Below the pieces are notes generated by a model. The model saw only the letters and a list, made by a program, of their open reading frames with translations. It did no database searches and had not been told where the DNA came from. A DNA stretch of 64,000 nt from Cytobacillus oceanisediminis (GTDB lineage: Bacteria > Bacillota > Bacilli > Bacillales > Cytobacillaceae), in the NCBI RefSeq assembly GCF_022811925.1, contig NZ_CP065511.1, positions 985,501 to 1,049,500 on the forward strand, in the 5' to 3' direction. Below, piece after piece: positions 1 through 8,356 of the stretch (position 1 is its first letter; every line of letters begins with the position of its first letter). The position numbers and the translations under genes are program-made.

Positions 1-809
1 CTAATGGCGCCGGGAAAACCACCACGATCCGGATGCTCGTCGGGCTCATTAAGCCAACGTCCGGAAAGATTCACATCTGCGGTTTTGATGTAAGAAAGCA
101 ATTCGTTCAGGCGATGCAGCGCCTTGGTTCTATCGTCGAAAATCCCGAGCTGTATAAGTATTTGAGCGGCCGCGAAAACCTGCAGATGTTTGCGCGAATG
201 CTGCCTGATGTGGATGAAGAACGGATACAGGAAGTCATTGATCTGGTTGATCTGACCGCTAGAATTGATGATCAGGTTCGGACCTATTCATTAGGAATGC
301 GTCAGCGTCTTGGTATTACACAAGCATTGTTAGGCCGCCCGGATGTGCTTATATTGGATGAGCCTACGAATGGCTTGGACCCGATGGGAATAAAAGACCT
401 TCGAACATTTATCAGGAAGCTGGTCGATGATACGGGCCTTTCGGTGCTCGTATCCAGTCATATTTTAAGTGAAATCGAATTGCTGGCGGATCGTGTGGCT
501 ATTATGAGCCATGGGAAAATCGTGAAGGTCGGCAGCGTAAGCGATTTAGTTGGTGCACTGTCATCTGGTGTGGATTGGAGAGTCAGTGATTCTGCTCGTG
601 CACTTGCTATTTTACAAGAATCCCAGTATGTCCAGGCTGCAGAACTATACGATGACCATACTATACACACTCTTATGGATGAAAGCAAAACCTCAATTCT
701 GAATGAGGCTTTAATGAAGGCGGGTATTGAGGTATGGACGATCGAAAGGAAAGTGCAGACATTGGAGGACCTATTCATCAGTTTGACAGGAGGCGATCAT
801 ATTGTCTAA
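1..809 (+). CDS. ABC transporter ATP-binding protein (5' end outside the window)
   Basis: ATPase subunit of an ABC-2 type exporter of the bacitracin/BcrA-like group. The first codons in this frame already read the Walker A motif NGAGKTT, so the gene begins just before the window. Later come the signature YSLGMRQRLG, Walker B VLILDEPTNGLDP and the switch histidine in SSHIL. The roughly 100-residue C-terminal tail is typical of the group. It overlaps the downstream permease gene by 8 bases, which indicates translational coupling. The substrate cannot be told from sequence; a peptide antibiotic or general export role is an inference from the family. Confidence 0.95.
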   Translation, partial: NGAGKTTTIRMLVGLIKPTSGKIHICGFDVRKQFVQAMQRLGSIVENPELYKYLSGRENLQMFARMLPDVDEERIQEVIDLVDLTARIDDQVRTYSLGMRQRLGITQALLGRPDVLILDEPTNGLDPMGIKDLRTFIRKLVDDTGLSVLVSSHILSEIELLADRVAIMSHGKIVKVGSVSDLVGALSSGVDWRVSDSARALAILQESQYVQAAELYDDHTIHTLMDESKTSILNEALMKAGIEVWTIERKVQTLEDLFISLTGGDHIV

Positions 810-1800
810 TCCGAATATGGTTGGACTGATTCGTAATGAAGTGATGAAAATTGCTTCCAAAAAACGCCTGGCGGTTGTCAGCGTTATATTAGTCATTCTG
901 GTCTCGATGTTTACATATGCACAGTACCGGGAGATACAGGAGAAAATAGAAAAGCAGGGCACTCTGGACTGGCGGGTGGAGCTTCAGCAGGAGATTGTCG
1001 ACCGGCAAAATCGGCTCGCATCGAGTGGAATCCAGGACGAGTTCAGACAGTTCCTTGAATTTGATCTGAAGCAAAAGCAGTACTATCTGGACAACGATAT
1101 CAACCCAAACTATCCTGGAGCCCCTACGTTTATCCGCATCTTTTTCTCACAGGGAGTCACACTTGTCCTGCCTTTATTCATTATTATTATAATGGCTGAT
1201 ATTGTGAGCGGGGAATATAATGATGGCACCATCAAAACATTACTGTCCCGGCCGGTTAAACGATGGAGAATCCTGATGGCTAAATGGCTGACGGTTTTGC
1301 TGTATACCTCCATGCTGATGGCGGCAACCGTGATTGTTTGTTATGGGGTTTCAGGAATCGTGCTCGGATATGATGGATGGACCGCCCCAATTTTGACCGG
1401 ATTTCAAGCTTCTGCATCTGGTGAATTTTCAACGGAATACATCCATACTCTGCCGATGTGGGAATACTTGCTGATGTCAGTTGGACTTGCCTGGGTAGTA
1501 ACAGCGGTTGTTGGAACCATAAGCCTCATGATATCAGTTCTAGTCAAAAATACAGCGACTGGAATAGGGGCGATGATGGCCGTGTTAATCGCAGGCACTC
1601 TGCTATCTTCTATCGGTTCGAGCTGGACGAGTTCCAAGTATTTAGTGAACTTGAACTTTGATCTGATTAACTATTTAGAAGGCCAGGCTCCGCCGATTGA
1701 AGGGATGTCCCTGCCGTTTTCGCTGACCGTTCTCGGGGTTTGGACGGCCGCCTGCCTGGCTGTGGCGTTTTGGAATTTTACTCAGAAGGATATGTATTAA
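802..1800 (+). CDS. ABC-2 type transporter permease
   Basis: Membrane partner of the preceding ATPase, 332 aa. It has one hydrophobic segment near residues 20-40, a long charged extracytoplasmic stretch (about residues 45-110), then about five more membrane segments in the C-terminal two thirds, the usual ABC-2 permease plan. The start is TTG at 802, preceded by AGGAGG at about 787-792, and lies inside the end of the ATPase gene. The motif SGEYNDGTIKTLLSRP near residue 133 is characteristic of ABC-2 permeases. Together the two genes form an exporter of unknown cargo. No clear terminator follows. Confidence 0.93.
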   Translation: MSNPNMVGLIRNEVMKIASKKRLAVVSVILVILVSMFTYAQYREIQEKIEKQGTLDWRVELQQEIVDRQNRLASSGIQDEFRQFLEFDLKQKQYYLDNDINPNYPGAPTFIRIFFSQGVTLVLPLFIIIIMADIVSGEYNDGTIKTLLSRPVKRWRILMAKWLTVLLYTSMLMAATVIVCYGVSGIVLGYDGWTAPILTGFQASASGEFSTEYIHTLPMWEYLLMSVGLAWVVTAVVGTISLMISVLVKNTATGIGAMMAVLIAGTLLSSIGSSWTSSKYLVNLNFDLINYLEGQAPPIEGMSLPFSLTVLGVWTAACLAVAFWNFTQKDMY

Positions 1801-1855
1801 GAGGGTCATTTTTCAAGGCTAATCTTACCAATATTTAGAGTTCAGAAATAATTGA

Positions 1856-1884
1856 TTGACAATTGGATGAATTTAAATTATTAT
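1856..1884 (+). promoter_or_regulatory. sigma-A promoter of the SAM-riboswitch transcript
   Basis: A perfect -35 box TTGACA (1856-1861), a 17-base spacer, and a -10 box TATTAT (1879-1884). Transcription would start near 1890, about 25 bases before the riboswitch, which fits a riboswitch leader. Confidence 0.75.
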
Positions 1885-1913
1885 CGCTTTAAATAATTAA
1901 AAAGTTGAATATT

Positions 1914-2030
1914 TTTCTTCTTATCCAGAGAGGTGGAGGGACTGGCCCTTTGAAGCCTCGGCAGCAGGTTCTGATGAATACTGTGCCAATTCCAGCAAGC
2001 GTATCGCTTGAAAGATGAGAAGAGGGTTTA
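1914..2030 (+). promoter_or_regulatory. SAM-I (S-box) riboswitch aptamer
   Basis: The S-box core is recognisable: TTATCCAGAGAGGTGGAGGG, ACTGGCCC, GAAGCC, CGGCA, and a later GTGCCAATTCCAGCAAGC block, closed by GAAAGATGAGAAG pairing with TTCTTCTTATC as helix P1. It lies between a good promoter and an intrinsic terminator upstream of the flavin monooxygenase gene. S-box RNAs turn genes off when S-adenosylmethionine is plentiful, so the downstream genes should be expressed under methionine or sulfur limitation. The 3' arm of P1 (GAGAAGAG) can alternatively pair with CTCTTCT at the terminator base, giving the usual antiterminator switch. Confidence 0.93.
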
Positions 2031-2032
2031 TC

Positions 2033-2062
2033 AAACTCTCTTCTTAGGAGGAGAGTTTTTTT
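2033..2062 (+). terminator. Riboswitch-controlled intrinsic terminator
   Basis: AACTCTC (2034-2040) pairs with GAGAGTT (2051-2057), followed by a run of T. It is the expression platform of the S-box switch. The 5' arm is also complementary to the P1 3' arm, which provides the antiterminator. Confidence 0.85.
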
Positions 2063-2130
2063 ATTGTTTGTAAATCCAACTTAATTTATGCGAAAAGTAG
2101 ATATTTAAAATGCAAGAGGAGAGAAGAAAA

Positions 2131-3180
2131 ATGAAATATGGTTTCTGGCTGCCGATTTTTGGAGGCTGGCTGCGAAATGTGGATGACGAAAAGATGCCGC
2201 CAACCTTTGAATATGCTAAAAACGTCATTCAGTCGGCTGAAAAATGGGGATACTCGACTACGTTAATAGCTGAATTATATTTAAATGATATTAAAGGACC
2301 GGACCATGATTCTCTTGAAGCATGGTCCACGGCAGCCGCACTTGCAGCCGTGACGGAAAAAATTGAAATTATGACCGCGATTCGCCCTGGTTTTCATAAT
2401 CCTGCTGTAGCAGCAAAAATGGCAGCCAATATTGATCAAATCAGCAGCGGACGTTTTACTCTTAACGTTGTTTCTGCCTGGTGGGCCGAAGAAGCCCGTC
2501 AATATGGCGGCATTTTTACAGAACATGATGAGCGGTACGCCCGTACTGAAGAGTTCATTGATGTTCTAAAAGGGTTATGGACAGAAGAAAACTTCAATTA
2601 TTCTGGCCAATTTTACGACTTAAACGATACGAAGCTTGCTCCGAAGCCAGTTCAAAGACCTAACCCGATTCTTTATGCAGGCGGTGAAAGTGAAAAAGGC
2701 AAGCAGACCATCGCAGAAAAATGTGATGCTTATGTTATGCACGGCGGAACGGTTGAAGAGATTGAACGGAAAATAGGAGAAATGAAGGCACGGCGTGAAC
2801 AAACGAACAATGCGCCATTCAGTTCTTTCGGAATGGCAGCTTATGTTATTTGCCGTGATACAGAAGAAGAGTCTCTTGCTGAGCTTGAAAAAATCACGAC
2901 CGTAAAGGATTCCAGCGGTTACGCAGGCTTTAAGGACTTCACGACAAAATCACAATTAGAGCAGCAGATTCAGCTGCAGGATTACTCTGTCTCTAACAGA
3001 GGTTTGCGGCCAAACTTAGTAGGAACACCAGAGCAAATTGCTGATCGAATCCTGCAATATGAAGAAGCTGGACTAGACCTGCTATTATTGCAATTTTCAC
3101 CTCAACTGGAGGAAATGGAACGCTTCGCAAAGACGGTTATGCCATTAGTGGAACAAAAACGCAGTTTAATAAAGAGCTAG
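2131..3180 (+). CDS. LLM-class flavin-dependent monooxygenase (SfnG/SsuD-like)
   Basis: Bacterial-luciferase-like FMNH2-dependent oxidoreductase, 349 aa. The N-terminus resembles dimethylsulfone/alkanesulfonate monooxygenases: an initial strand MKYGFWLP, then GRFTLNVVSAWW and HDERYARTEEF, typical of the SfnG/SsuD branch. I prefer the ATG at 2131, because AGAGGAGAG lies about 9 bases upstream; an in-frame ATG at 2110 has no such site. Control by an S-box riboswitch supports a role in sulfur scavenging, probably oxygenative release of sulfur from an organosulfur compound. The exact substrate is not evident. A reduced-flavin supplier is not in the window. It is followed after 15 bases by an ATP-grasp gene, probably in the same transcript. 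Confidence 0.9.
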   Translation: MKYGFWLPIFGGWLRNVDDEKMPPTFEYAKNVIQSAEKWGYSTTLIAELYLNDIKGPDHDSLEAWSTAAALAAVTEKIEIMTAIRPGFHNPAVAAKMAANIDQISSGRFTLNVVSAWWAEEARQYGGIFTEHDERYARTEEFIDVLKGLWTEENFNYSGQFYDLNDTKLAPKPVQRPNPILYAGGESEKGKQTIAEKCDAYVMHGGTVEEIERKIGEMKARREQTNNAPFSSFGMAAYVICRDTEEESLAELEKITTVKDSSGYAGFKDFTTKSQLEQQIQLQDYSVSNRGLRPNLVGTPEQIADRILQYEEAGLDLLLLQFSPQLEEMERFAKTVMPLVEQKRSLIKS

Positions 3181-3195
3181 AAAGGGGCCGGAATA

Positions 3196-4152
3196 ATGAC
3201 CAAGGTATATGTAATACATGAAAATAGTGAGTGGACAGTCCATTTGACAAAAAGGCTGGAGGAACTGGGTGTTCCTTATGAAGAATGGCATTTAGACGAA
3301 GGGACGTTAGATTTATCTGCAGAACCGCCAGAAGGAATCTTCTATAGCCGGATGAGTGCTTCTTCTCATACTCGTGATCATCGTTTTGCAGCTGAATTTT
3401 CCGGACAAGTATTGGCCTGGCTAGAAGCACATGGCCGTACAGTGTTAAATGGAACGAGCGCTCTCAAGCTGGAAGTTAGTAAGGTCTTACAATACTTGGA
3501 GTTAAACAAATCTGGTGTCAGGACTCCAAAAACGATTGCAGCGGTGGGAAAACAAAATATTATTAATGCAGCTGAAGAATTTGCAGGAAAGCCGTTTATC
3601 ACGAAACATAACCGAGCCGGTAAAGGCCTGGGTGTTCAATTATTCCATAGTATTGAAGCTTTAAAAGCTTATGTGGAGGGACCTTCCTTCGAAGAGCCTG
3701 TTGATGGTATTACTCTTATTCAGGAATACATTCAATCTCCTGAAAGCTATATCACCCGCTGTGAGTTTGTAGGGGGCAACTTTGTTTATTCCGTCAGGGT
3801 TGATACTTCGGAAGGATTTGAACTTTGCCCGGCGGACGCATGCCAGATTGGCGACTTATTCTGCCCGGTAGGAGAAGAGGTTGAAGAGAAGCCTAAATTC
3901 CAGATCATTGAAGATTTTGAGGACGAAATTTTAGAAAAATACAAAGAGGTTCTGGCCAGGAATCATATTCAAGTCGCTGGAATCGAATTTATCAGAAATG
4001 CTGAAGGTAATATTTACACTTATGATATTAATACAAACACAAACTATAATTCTGATGCAGAAGCGAAAGCTGGAAAATATGGAATGCTCGAGTTAGCTTC
4101 ATTCTTAAAGAAGACATTGGAAGAAAAATACGCTGTATCGGTAACGGCTTAA
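3196..4152 (+). CDS. RimK-like ATP-grasp ligase
   Basis: Member of the RimK/alpha-L-glutamate ligase ATP-grasp superfamily, 318 aa. Features are an N-terminal preATP-grasp strand (TKVYVIHENSEWT), the ATP-binding stretch GKPFITKHNRAGKGLG near residue 136, and the metal-binding end YTYDINTNTNYN near residue 275. Such enzymes join a carboxylate to an amine using ATP. It follows the flavin monooxygenase by 15 bases and shares its S-box leader, so the pair is predicted to act in one sulfur-responsive process. It could condition the substrate or ligate the product to an amino acid, but no characterised pathway with this pair is known to me. An intrinsic terminator follows at 4224. Confidence 0.85.
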   Translation: MTKVYVIHENSEWTVHLTKRLEELGVPYEEWHLDEGTLDLSAEPPEGIFYSRMSASSHTRDHRFAAEFSGQVLAWLEAHGRTVLNGTSALKLEVSKVLQYLELNKSGVRTPKTIAAVGKQNIINAAEEFAGKPFITKHNRAGKGLGVQLFHSIEALKAYVEGPSFEEPVDGITLIQEYIQSPESYITRCEFVGGNFVYSVRVDTSEGFELCPADACQIGDLFCPVGEEVEEKPKFQIIEDFEDEILEKYKEVLARNHIQVAGIEFIRNAEGNIYTYDINTNTNYNSDAEAKAGKYGMLELASFLKKTLEEKYAVSVTA

Positions 4153-4223
4153 GTTGTGGGGACTTGCCTCAGCAGGTCCTTTTGGATTATAAATTGAATT
4201 CGGAGGTACCAAAATACTTCAGG

Positions 4224-4255
4224 ATCGGCTGCAAATTACAGCCGATTTTTTTTTT
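4224..4255 (+). terminator. Intrinsic terminator of the S-box operon
   Basis: ATCGGCTG (4224-4231), a 7-base loop and CAGCCGAT (4239-4246), then ten T residues. It is immediately followed by the first copy of the dispersed GGGGCAG element. Confidence 0.9.
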
Positions 4256-4305
4256 ATAACAATTGGGGCAGGTTAATTGAACGGGGAAGTCAAATAAATA
4301 GAGGT
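4256..4305 (+). repeat. Dispersed boundary element, copy A
   Basis: After the terminator T-run the sequence reads TTGGGGCAGGTTAATTGAAC followed by GGGGAAGTCAAATAAATAG. The GGGGCAG core is at 4265-4271. The same extension (AAGGAAGTCAAATAATTAG) occurs at copy M near 18431. The element sits between the terminator of one gene and the ribosome binding site of the next, as do the other copies in 4.2-18.5 kb. Confidence 0.7.
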
Positions 4306-4335
4306 TAATAACTCTAAGTATTGGAGTGACTGCAA

Positions 4336-4863
4336 ATGCAAATATACCCAGATGATCCATTTATTACTAGAACAGTAGAAGTTGGCGGACTTACGAAATC
4401 GCAGCTTCATCAAAAACTGCAGCAATACTCCATCTTGATGAATGAGTATGGCGAAAGACTGTTTGCCGATGATAGATTTACGACTTCTGATAGGGTGTCC
4501 AGCCTGAAGACAGTTGAGCTAACCGTTATGAACCTTGGTTTTCATGATGGAGCTACTACAGAACAGCTTTTTAAAAGAGCGAGAAGCCTTGGTTTGGAAT
4601 TATGTCCGCATGAGCTGGGTCCTCACCTGAGACTGAAATATCTGGACCAGCCTGAAGGTTTTTCGGGGAATACCGCAAAGCAGCAGCAAGAAGCTCCACC
4701 TGGCTCTGTCACAATAGCATCGGAGATCCTAACTGAAGATGATGATTTTCCGAAAGGTTTTTATCTTAGACGAATTAATGGCGTTTTATGGCTGCGCGGA
4801 TACATAGCGGACCATCTGCACGTTTGGAACCCTGAAGACCGCTTTATCTTTATCAAACTATAA
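4336..4863 (+). CDS. Conserved hypothetical protein
   Basis: 175-aa soluble protein that I do not recognise by function. The start has a good site (TTGGAGTGACTGCAAATG). It is mixed alpha/beta, with no membrane segment or signal peptide. A central stretch LGLELCPHELGPHLRL and a C-terminal WLRGYIADHLHVWNPEDRFIF are the most distinctive parts. It stands alone between two copies of the dispersed boundary element, as a single-gene unit. Confidence 0.75.
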   Translation: MQIYPDDPFITRTVEVGGLTKSQLHQKLQQYSILMNEYGERLFADDRFTTSDRVSSLKTVELTVMNLGFHDGATTEQLFKRARSLGLELCPHELGPHLRLKYLDQPEGFSGNTAKQQQEAPPGSVTIASEILTEDDDFPKGFYLRRINGVLWLRGYIADHLHVWNPEDRFIFIKL

Positions 4864-5167
4864 AAATTATGAAAAGAGAGAGATTAAGTGAAGACTTGCC
4901 TTTTTTATTTAACTAAAGAGATCAGCTTTCAAACCAGGAGTTTTTTTTCTGTTTAACAAGGAATTGATTGAAGAAGAAATCAGGCAACTATTTTCTTTTT
5001 AAACTAAAGGGGGAGGCTAGATAATAAGGTATTGGTTAATTAATGATGACTGGATTTTGCATTGTAACCGTAAGGATGATCACTATTAACCAGGAAATGA
5101 AATAAAGTAGCAACTTTCTATATAATTTGATATATTTTTACATAATTATCGTAAAGGAATGACCTAT
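4864..5167 (+). repeat. Intergenic region with degenerate boundary elements (copy B)
   Basis: No convincing gene. The stretch contains two degraded T-rich units followed by AACTAAAGAGATCAG and by AAACTAAAGGGGGAGGC (core near 5009-5016). These match the pattern T-run / AACTAA / GGGG-box of the other copies. A further AACAAGGAATTGATTGAAG at about 4953 may be the 3' half of another copy. Confidence 0.45.
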
Positions 5168-5536
5168 ATGAAATTAATTAAACGATTTATTTTAAACCGC
5201 CCTGCTGAAAAGCGGCTTGCATATTTTTATGGTATGGTTACAACGGATGAACAGGTGTGGCTGCTGCGCGACGAGAATGGCGACCTATTTCTCTTAGAAG
5301 ATGATGGGGAATATGAATTTTTGCTGCCTGTATGGCCAAGCAGAAGCTTTGCTGAAATGAAGGCTGCCAATTTAGATGAGTCATACGAAGCGTTTAACAT
5401 TCCACTTTCAAATTTTTTAGACGAGTTATTAGTTGATATTGAACATGACGGTGGTGCTGCAGCGATTTTCCCTAATGAAAACGATACAACCATTCAAAAA
5501 CGTGAAGAAATAAAAGAAATGCTTCGCAATTTATAG
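5168..5536 (+). CDS. DUF2750 family protein
   Basis: Small cytoplasmic protein, 122 aa from the preferred start. VWLLRDENGDLFLLEDDG followed by LPVWPSRSFAEM matches the DUF2750 pattern (W-x-L near the start and LPVWP in the middle). I prefer ATG 5168 to ATG 5159, because AAAGGA (5153-5158) is 9 bases from 5168 but touches 5159. Function is unknown. It is a single-gene unit of the cassette-like region. Confidence 0.8.
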   Translation: MKLIKRFILNRPAEKRLAYFYGMVTTDEQVWLLRDENGDLFLLEDDGEYEFLLPVWPSRSFAEMKAANLDESYEAFNIPLSNFLDELLVDIEHDGGAAAIFPNENDTTIQKREEIKEMLRNL

Positions 5537-5724
5537 CAAGAAAAATGCTCACATTAAATAGGAAAGTGTATTTAGACTAGTAACGGAGAATCCTAACATA
5601 AGTGAGTTCAGTTCTTTTGTAGAAATTGAGTATGTTATATAACTAATGGGTGCAAGAGGAGCAATAAGAAGCGACACCATTAACCAGTAATGTATGGATT
5701 TCTTTGAGAGGTGTGTGGCAGTTA

Positions 5725-6183
5725 ATGATTTTGGTCAGTTCTTGTTTAGCTGGATTAGAAGTTAGGTATAACGGTACACATAGCTTAGATAACAAGATTA
5801 GTAATTTAGTTGGAGAGAATAAAGCTGTTACGGTCTGTCCCGAAATGCTTGGTGGGTTTTCAACCCCAAGGGAACCTGCTGAAATAGTAGGCGGAGACGG
5901 AGAAGATGTACTGGATGGAAAGGCTAAAGTGGTTGAGAAATCTGGTAATGACGTAACCGAACTTTACATAAAAGGAGCTTATGCAACTTTAGAAAAAGCT
6001 AAAAAAATTAACGCAACAATAGTTGTTCTCAAGGAGAATAGCCCATCTTGTGGTAGTTCAATGATTTATAACGGTGAATTTAAGGGTAACAAAATTGTTG
6101 GAAACGGAGTTACTTCAGCTTTACTTAAAAGAAATGGTTTACAAGTAATTTCAGAAGAACAATTTGCTGAAAATTTCTTTTAG
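5725..6183 (+). CDS. DUF523 family protein
   Basis: 152-aa protein with the DUF523 hallmarks: an N-terminal MILVSSCLAGLEVRYNG, then CPEMLGGFSTPREPAE, and KENSPSCGS near residue 115. The conserved cysteines (SCL, CPE, SPSCG) suggest a metal- or thiol-dependent site, but no function is established. ATG 5725 is about 12 bases after GAGAGGTG; an upstream TTG at 5704 lacks a site. It is transcribed alone, ending at a hairpin near 6226. Confidence 0.88.
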   Translation: MILVSSCLAGLEVRYNGTHSLDNKISNLVGENKAVTVCPEMLGGFSTPREPAEIVGGDGEDVLDGKAKVVEKSGNDVTELYIKGAYATLEKAKKINATIVVLKENSPSCGSSMIYNGEFKGNKIVGNGVTSALLKRNGLQVISEEQFAENFF

Positions 6184-6224
6184 TAATCAATTTACGGGTA
6201 CTTATGTTCAAGATCAGCTGCTAA

Positions 6225-6265
6225 TCGCGCAGCTTTTTTCAGGTTAGTAAAATAACTAGAAGAGA
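6225..6265 (+). repeat. Terminator plus dispersed boundary element, copy D
   Basis: AGCTGC, loop, GCAGCT and a T-run form a terminator, followed at once by CAGGTTAGTAAAATAACTAG. This is the GCAGGTTAGT half of the repeat with the GGGG part lost. The order terminator then GTTAGT box is the same as at copies E, F, K and M. Confidence 0.6.
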
Positions 6266-6400
6266 TATTACCCAAAAGGAAAATTAAATCAGGATTGGAA
6301 ATTCCAAGTTTCTGGGGTGCAGCCTTAATGAAAAACAGGGAAGGTAATTTTATTAAAAGGGAGAATTTTAATATGAGTATAAATTGAGAGGAGTCTGAAG

Positions 6401-6916
6401 ATGTATCATAGCTTAAGCGACTTTTTAAAATCCTGGGAATTTGAGGCTGGGGCTACAAACAGGATTCTTAATAATCTCACAGATGAATCATTAAAACATG
6501 AAGTCACTCCAAATCAATGGTCTTTAGGACGTATTGCGTGGCATACGGTTACTGCTATAAAAGTGATTAGTTCGCAGGCAGGTTTAAGGTTTGAAGCTCC
6601 TGATGAAGATTGGTCTGTTCCATCTTCGGCTAATTTCATTGCTGAAAGCTATATTAATTCTTCTTATAACTTTGTTGAGGCTTTGGAAACTCAATGGACT
6701 GATCAGACCCTATTAGAAAAAATTGATTTCTTTGGCATAAAAATGACAAAGGGAAGTCTGTTATTATTTTTAAACCAACATCAAACCCACCACCGAGGAC
6801 AAATGACTATTCTAATGAGACAAGCAGGACTTATTGTTCCAGGGATTTACGGACCCTCAAAAGAAGAATGGGCACAATTTGGAATGGCTGAACCAAGACA
6901 AACTTTATTTGATTAA
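6401..6916 (+). CDS. DinB family protein (first of three)
   Basis: 171-aa DinB/YfiT-type four-helix bundle. The metal-binding histidines are visible: one in RIAWHTVTAIK (about residue 49) and the pair in LNQHQTHHRGQ (about residues 126-131). DinB-like proteins are often thiol- or metal-dependent transferases, but this member's reaction is unknown. It has a good start (GAGAGGAGTCTGAAGATG). It resembles the other two DinB genes here (13504, 17131) only in fold-level motifs, so they are not recent duplicates. Confidence 0.9.
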   Translation: MYHSLSDFLKSWEFEAGATNRILNNLTDESLKHEVTPNQWSLGRIAWHTVTAIKVISSQAGLRFEAPDEDWSVPSSANFIAESYINSSYNFVEALETQWTDQTLLEKIDFFGIKMTKGSLLLFLNQHQTHHRGQMTILMRQAGLIVPGIYGPSKEEWAQFGMAEPRQTLFD

Positions 6917-6990
6917 ATTCTAGAGCCACTATTGAAAATAGAAATTAATCAATTCATTATTATACAAAGACCATAATAACCGATTAAATC

Positions 6991-7050
6991 CAGCTGCCAT
7001 CTTAGGCGGCTTTTCTTATTGTGCTAAGGGGGCAGATTAGTAAAGAAAGC
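6991..7050 (+). repeat. Terminator plus dispersed boundary element, copy E
   Basis: CAGCTGCC (6991-6998), loop, GGCGGC (7005-7010) and TTTTCTT, followed by GTGCTAAGGGGGCAGATTAG and TAAAGAAAGC. The GGGGCAG core is at 7029-7035. CTAA and TTAG flank the core as an inverted repeat. Confidence 0.75.
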
Positions 7051-7094
7051 AAAAATGTAAAAATTTATTTGAATAATGGGAAGAGGGGTTAATT

Positions 7095-7511
7095 GTGAAG
7101 AGAGTAGACGTTGTATATGCGTTTATTTATGAAGAAATAACAGAGAAAGTATTAATGGTTAATAATCGACATTCAACTTGGTCTCTACCAGGTGGGGCAG
7201 TTGAAAAAGGTGAAACGTTAGAACAGGCAGTTATCCGAGAAACAAAAGAAGAAACTGGTTTAGTAGTTGAAATAGAAAATATTATTGCAGTTAATGAAGC
7301 GTTCTTTTCTAAACACGGTCATCACGGTTTAATGATTACATTTGGGGCAAAAGTTATTGACGGAGAAATTACAATTAAAGATAAGAACGAAATTGCAGAA
7401 ATAAAATGGGTAGACATAAATACTGCTAATAACTTAATGCCTTACCACCCAGGTGGAGTAGAGGACTTATTAAAATCCTCTACACCTTATATTTTTCAAG
7501 GTGAATGTTAA
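7095..7511 (+). CDS. NUDIX hydrolase
   Basis: 138-aa NUDIX domain protein. The complete NUDIX box GX5EX7REUXEEXGU is present: GGAVEKGETLEQAV, then IRETKEETGL at about residues 33-55. It hydrolyses a nucleoside diphosphate linked to another moiety; the specific substrate (housecleaning nucleotide or other) is not predictable. The GTG start at 7095 follows AAGAGGGG. It is a single-gene unit flanked by boundary elements on both sides. Confidence 0.93.
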   Translation: MKRVDVVYAFIYEEITEKVLMVNNRHSTWSLPGGAVEKGETLEQAVIRETKEETGLVVEIENIIAVNEAFFSKHGHHGLMITFGAKVIDGEITIKDKNEIAEIKWVDINTANNLMPYHPGGVEDLLKSSTPYIFQGEC

Positions 7512-7519
7512 TAAAATCT

Positions 7520-7612
7520 TTTTCAACTAATGGGTACTGTTAGTTAAATAAAGACTGCTAACAGCAGCCATTTTTCTTGTTCGACTAACGGGGCAGGTTG
7601 GTTAAAAAATTA
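7520..7612 (+). repeat. Dispersed boundary element, two copies in tandem (F1, F2)
   Basis: F1: CTTTTTC then AACTAATGGGTACTGTTAGTT, a perfect AACTAA/TTAGTT inverted repeat around a changed loop. F2: a CTGCT-AAC-AGCAG hairpin, TTTTTCTTG, then ACTAACGGGGCAGGTTGGTT with the core at 7590-7596. The stem is kept while the loop differs between F1 and F2, which supports a selected or structurally important hairpin. Confidence 0.75.
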
Positions 7613-7632
7613 AAAAACTGTTCAATACTTGT

Positions 7633-8067
7633 ATGATAAGTATGATAGCGGGTTTTACAGCTTGTGCTGAGTTTACTTCATACGCTTTAGTACATCCCGT
7701 TATCCGTCATTTACCTCAAAAGCAGCATATATACTTTGAACAAGGTTCGCTGAAAACATTTGGACTTATTATGCCTATATTAATGCCTGTAAGTGTAATT
7801 CTAACCTTGTCTTTCGCAGTATTTACGAAAGAACCTGGAATTATCGGGCTTGCAAGCCGTTTTTCTTCTGCTGGAATGTTCATTTTAGCAACAATAATAA
7901 CTATTAGATTTAACGTTCCTATTAACAAGGCAATCAAACAGTGGGATGCAGACAATCCGCCAATTGATTGGAAGGAGATAAGAAAACGATGGATGTTCTA
8001 TCAATCTATTCGTTCTTGGTTACTTCTTATTGGCTTCGTGTTACTTTGTTTATCAGTTAGGATTTAA
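7633..8067 (+). CDS. DUF1772-like membrane protein
   Basis: 144-aa protein with four hydrophobic segments and the DUF1772-type motif FNVPINKAIKQWDADNPP before a C-terminal WKEIRKRW...RSWLLLIGF segment. Function is unknown. The start is doubtful: no ribosome binding site precedes ATG 7633, and the frame is open only back to 7606. The first membrane segment looks short compared with the family, so the 5' end may have been lost when the flanking element (F2) was joined. Confidence 0.75.
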   Translation: MISMIAGFTACAEFTSYALVHPVIRHLPQKQHIYFEQGSLKTFGLIMPILMPVSVILTLSFAVFTKEPGIIGLASRFSSAGMFILATIITIRFNVPINKAIKQWDADNPPIDWKEIRKRWMFYQSIRSWLLLIGFVLLCLSVRI

Positions 8068-8079
8068 TTATATATGCTT

Positions 8080-8115
8080 TGAGCAAACGGGTCAGGGTAA
8101 TTAAGCAGTAAGAAG
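8080..8115 (+). repeat. Dispersed boundary element, copy G
   Basis: GAGCAAACGGGTCAGGGTAATTAAGCA, a variant of the AACTAACGGGGCAGGTTAGTTGAA consensus (core at about 8089-8095). The remaining bases to 8356 contain another possible degenerate copy (AACAAACGGTCACG at about 8201) and no gene. Confidence 0.5.
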
Positions 8116-8356
8116 GTGTGTCTCATTTGAAAAATAAGTAGAGGATATATTCAGCAGGGATTTTTGCGCTAACAGTGAGTAACCTTAAACTGTTTTATTA
8201 ACAAACGGTCACGTTTCCACAGGACGTGTCTTTTTATTTGGACCCAATTGTTGAAGATGAACTGGGAATGATAATGAAAATTCATAGTTAAGGAAACAAT
8301 ATGTAAGACAAGGTAACAGATGATCCTGGAAATTTTCCTTTTTAGGGAGTGGATGG

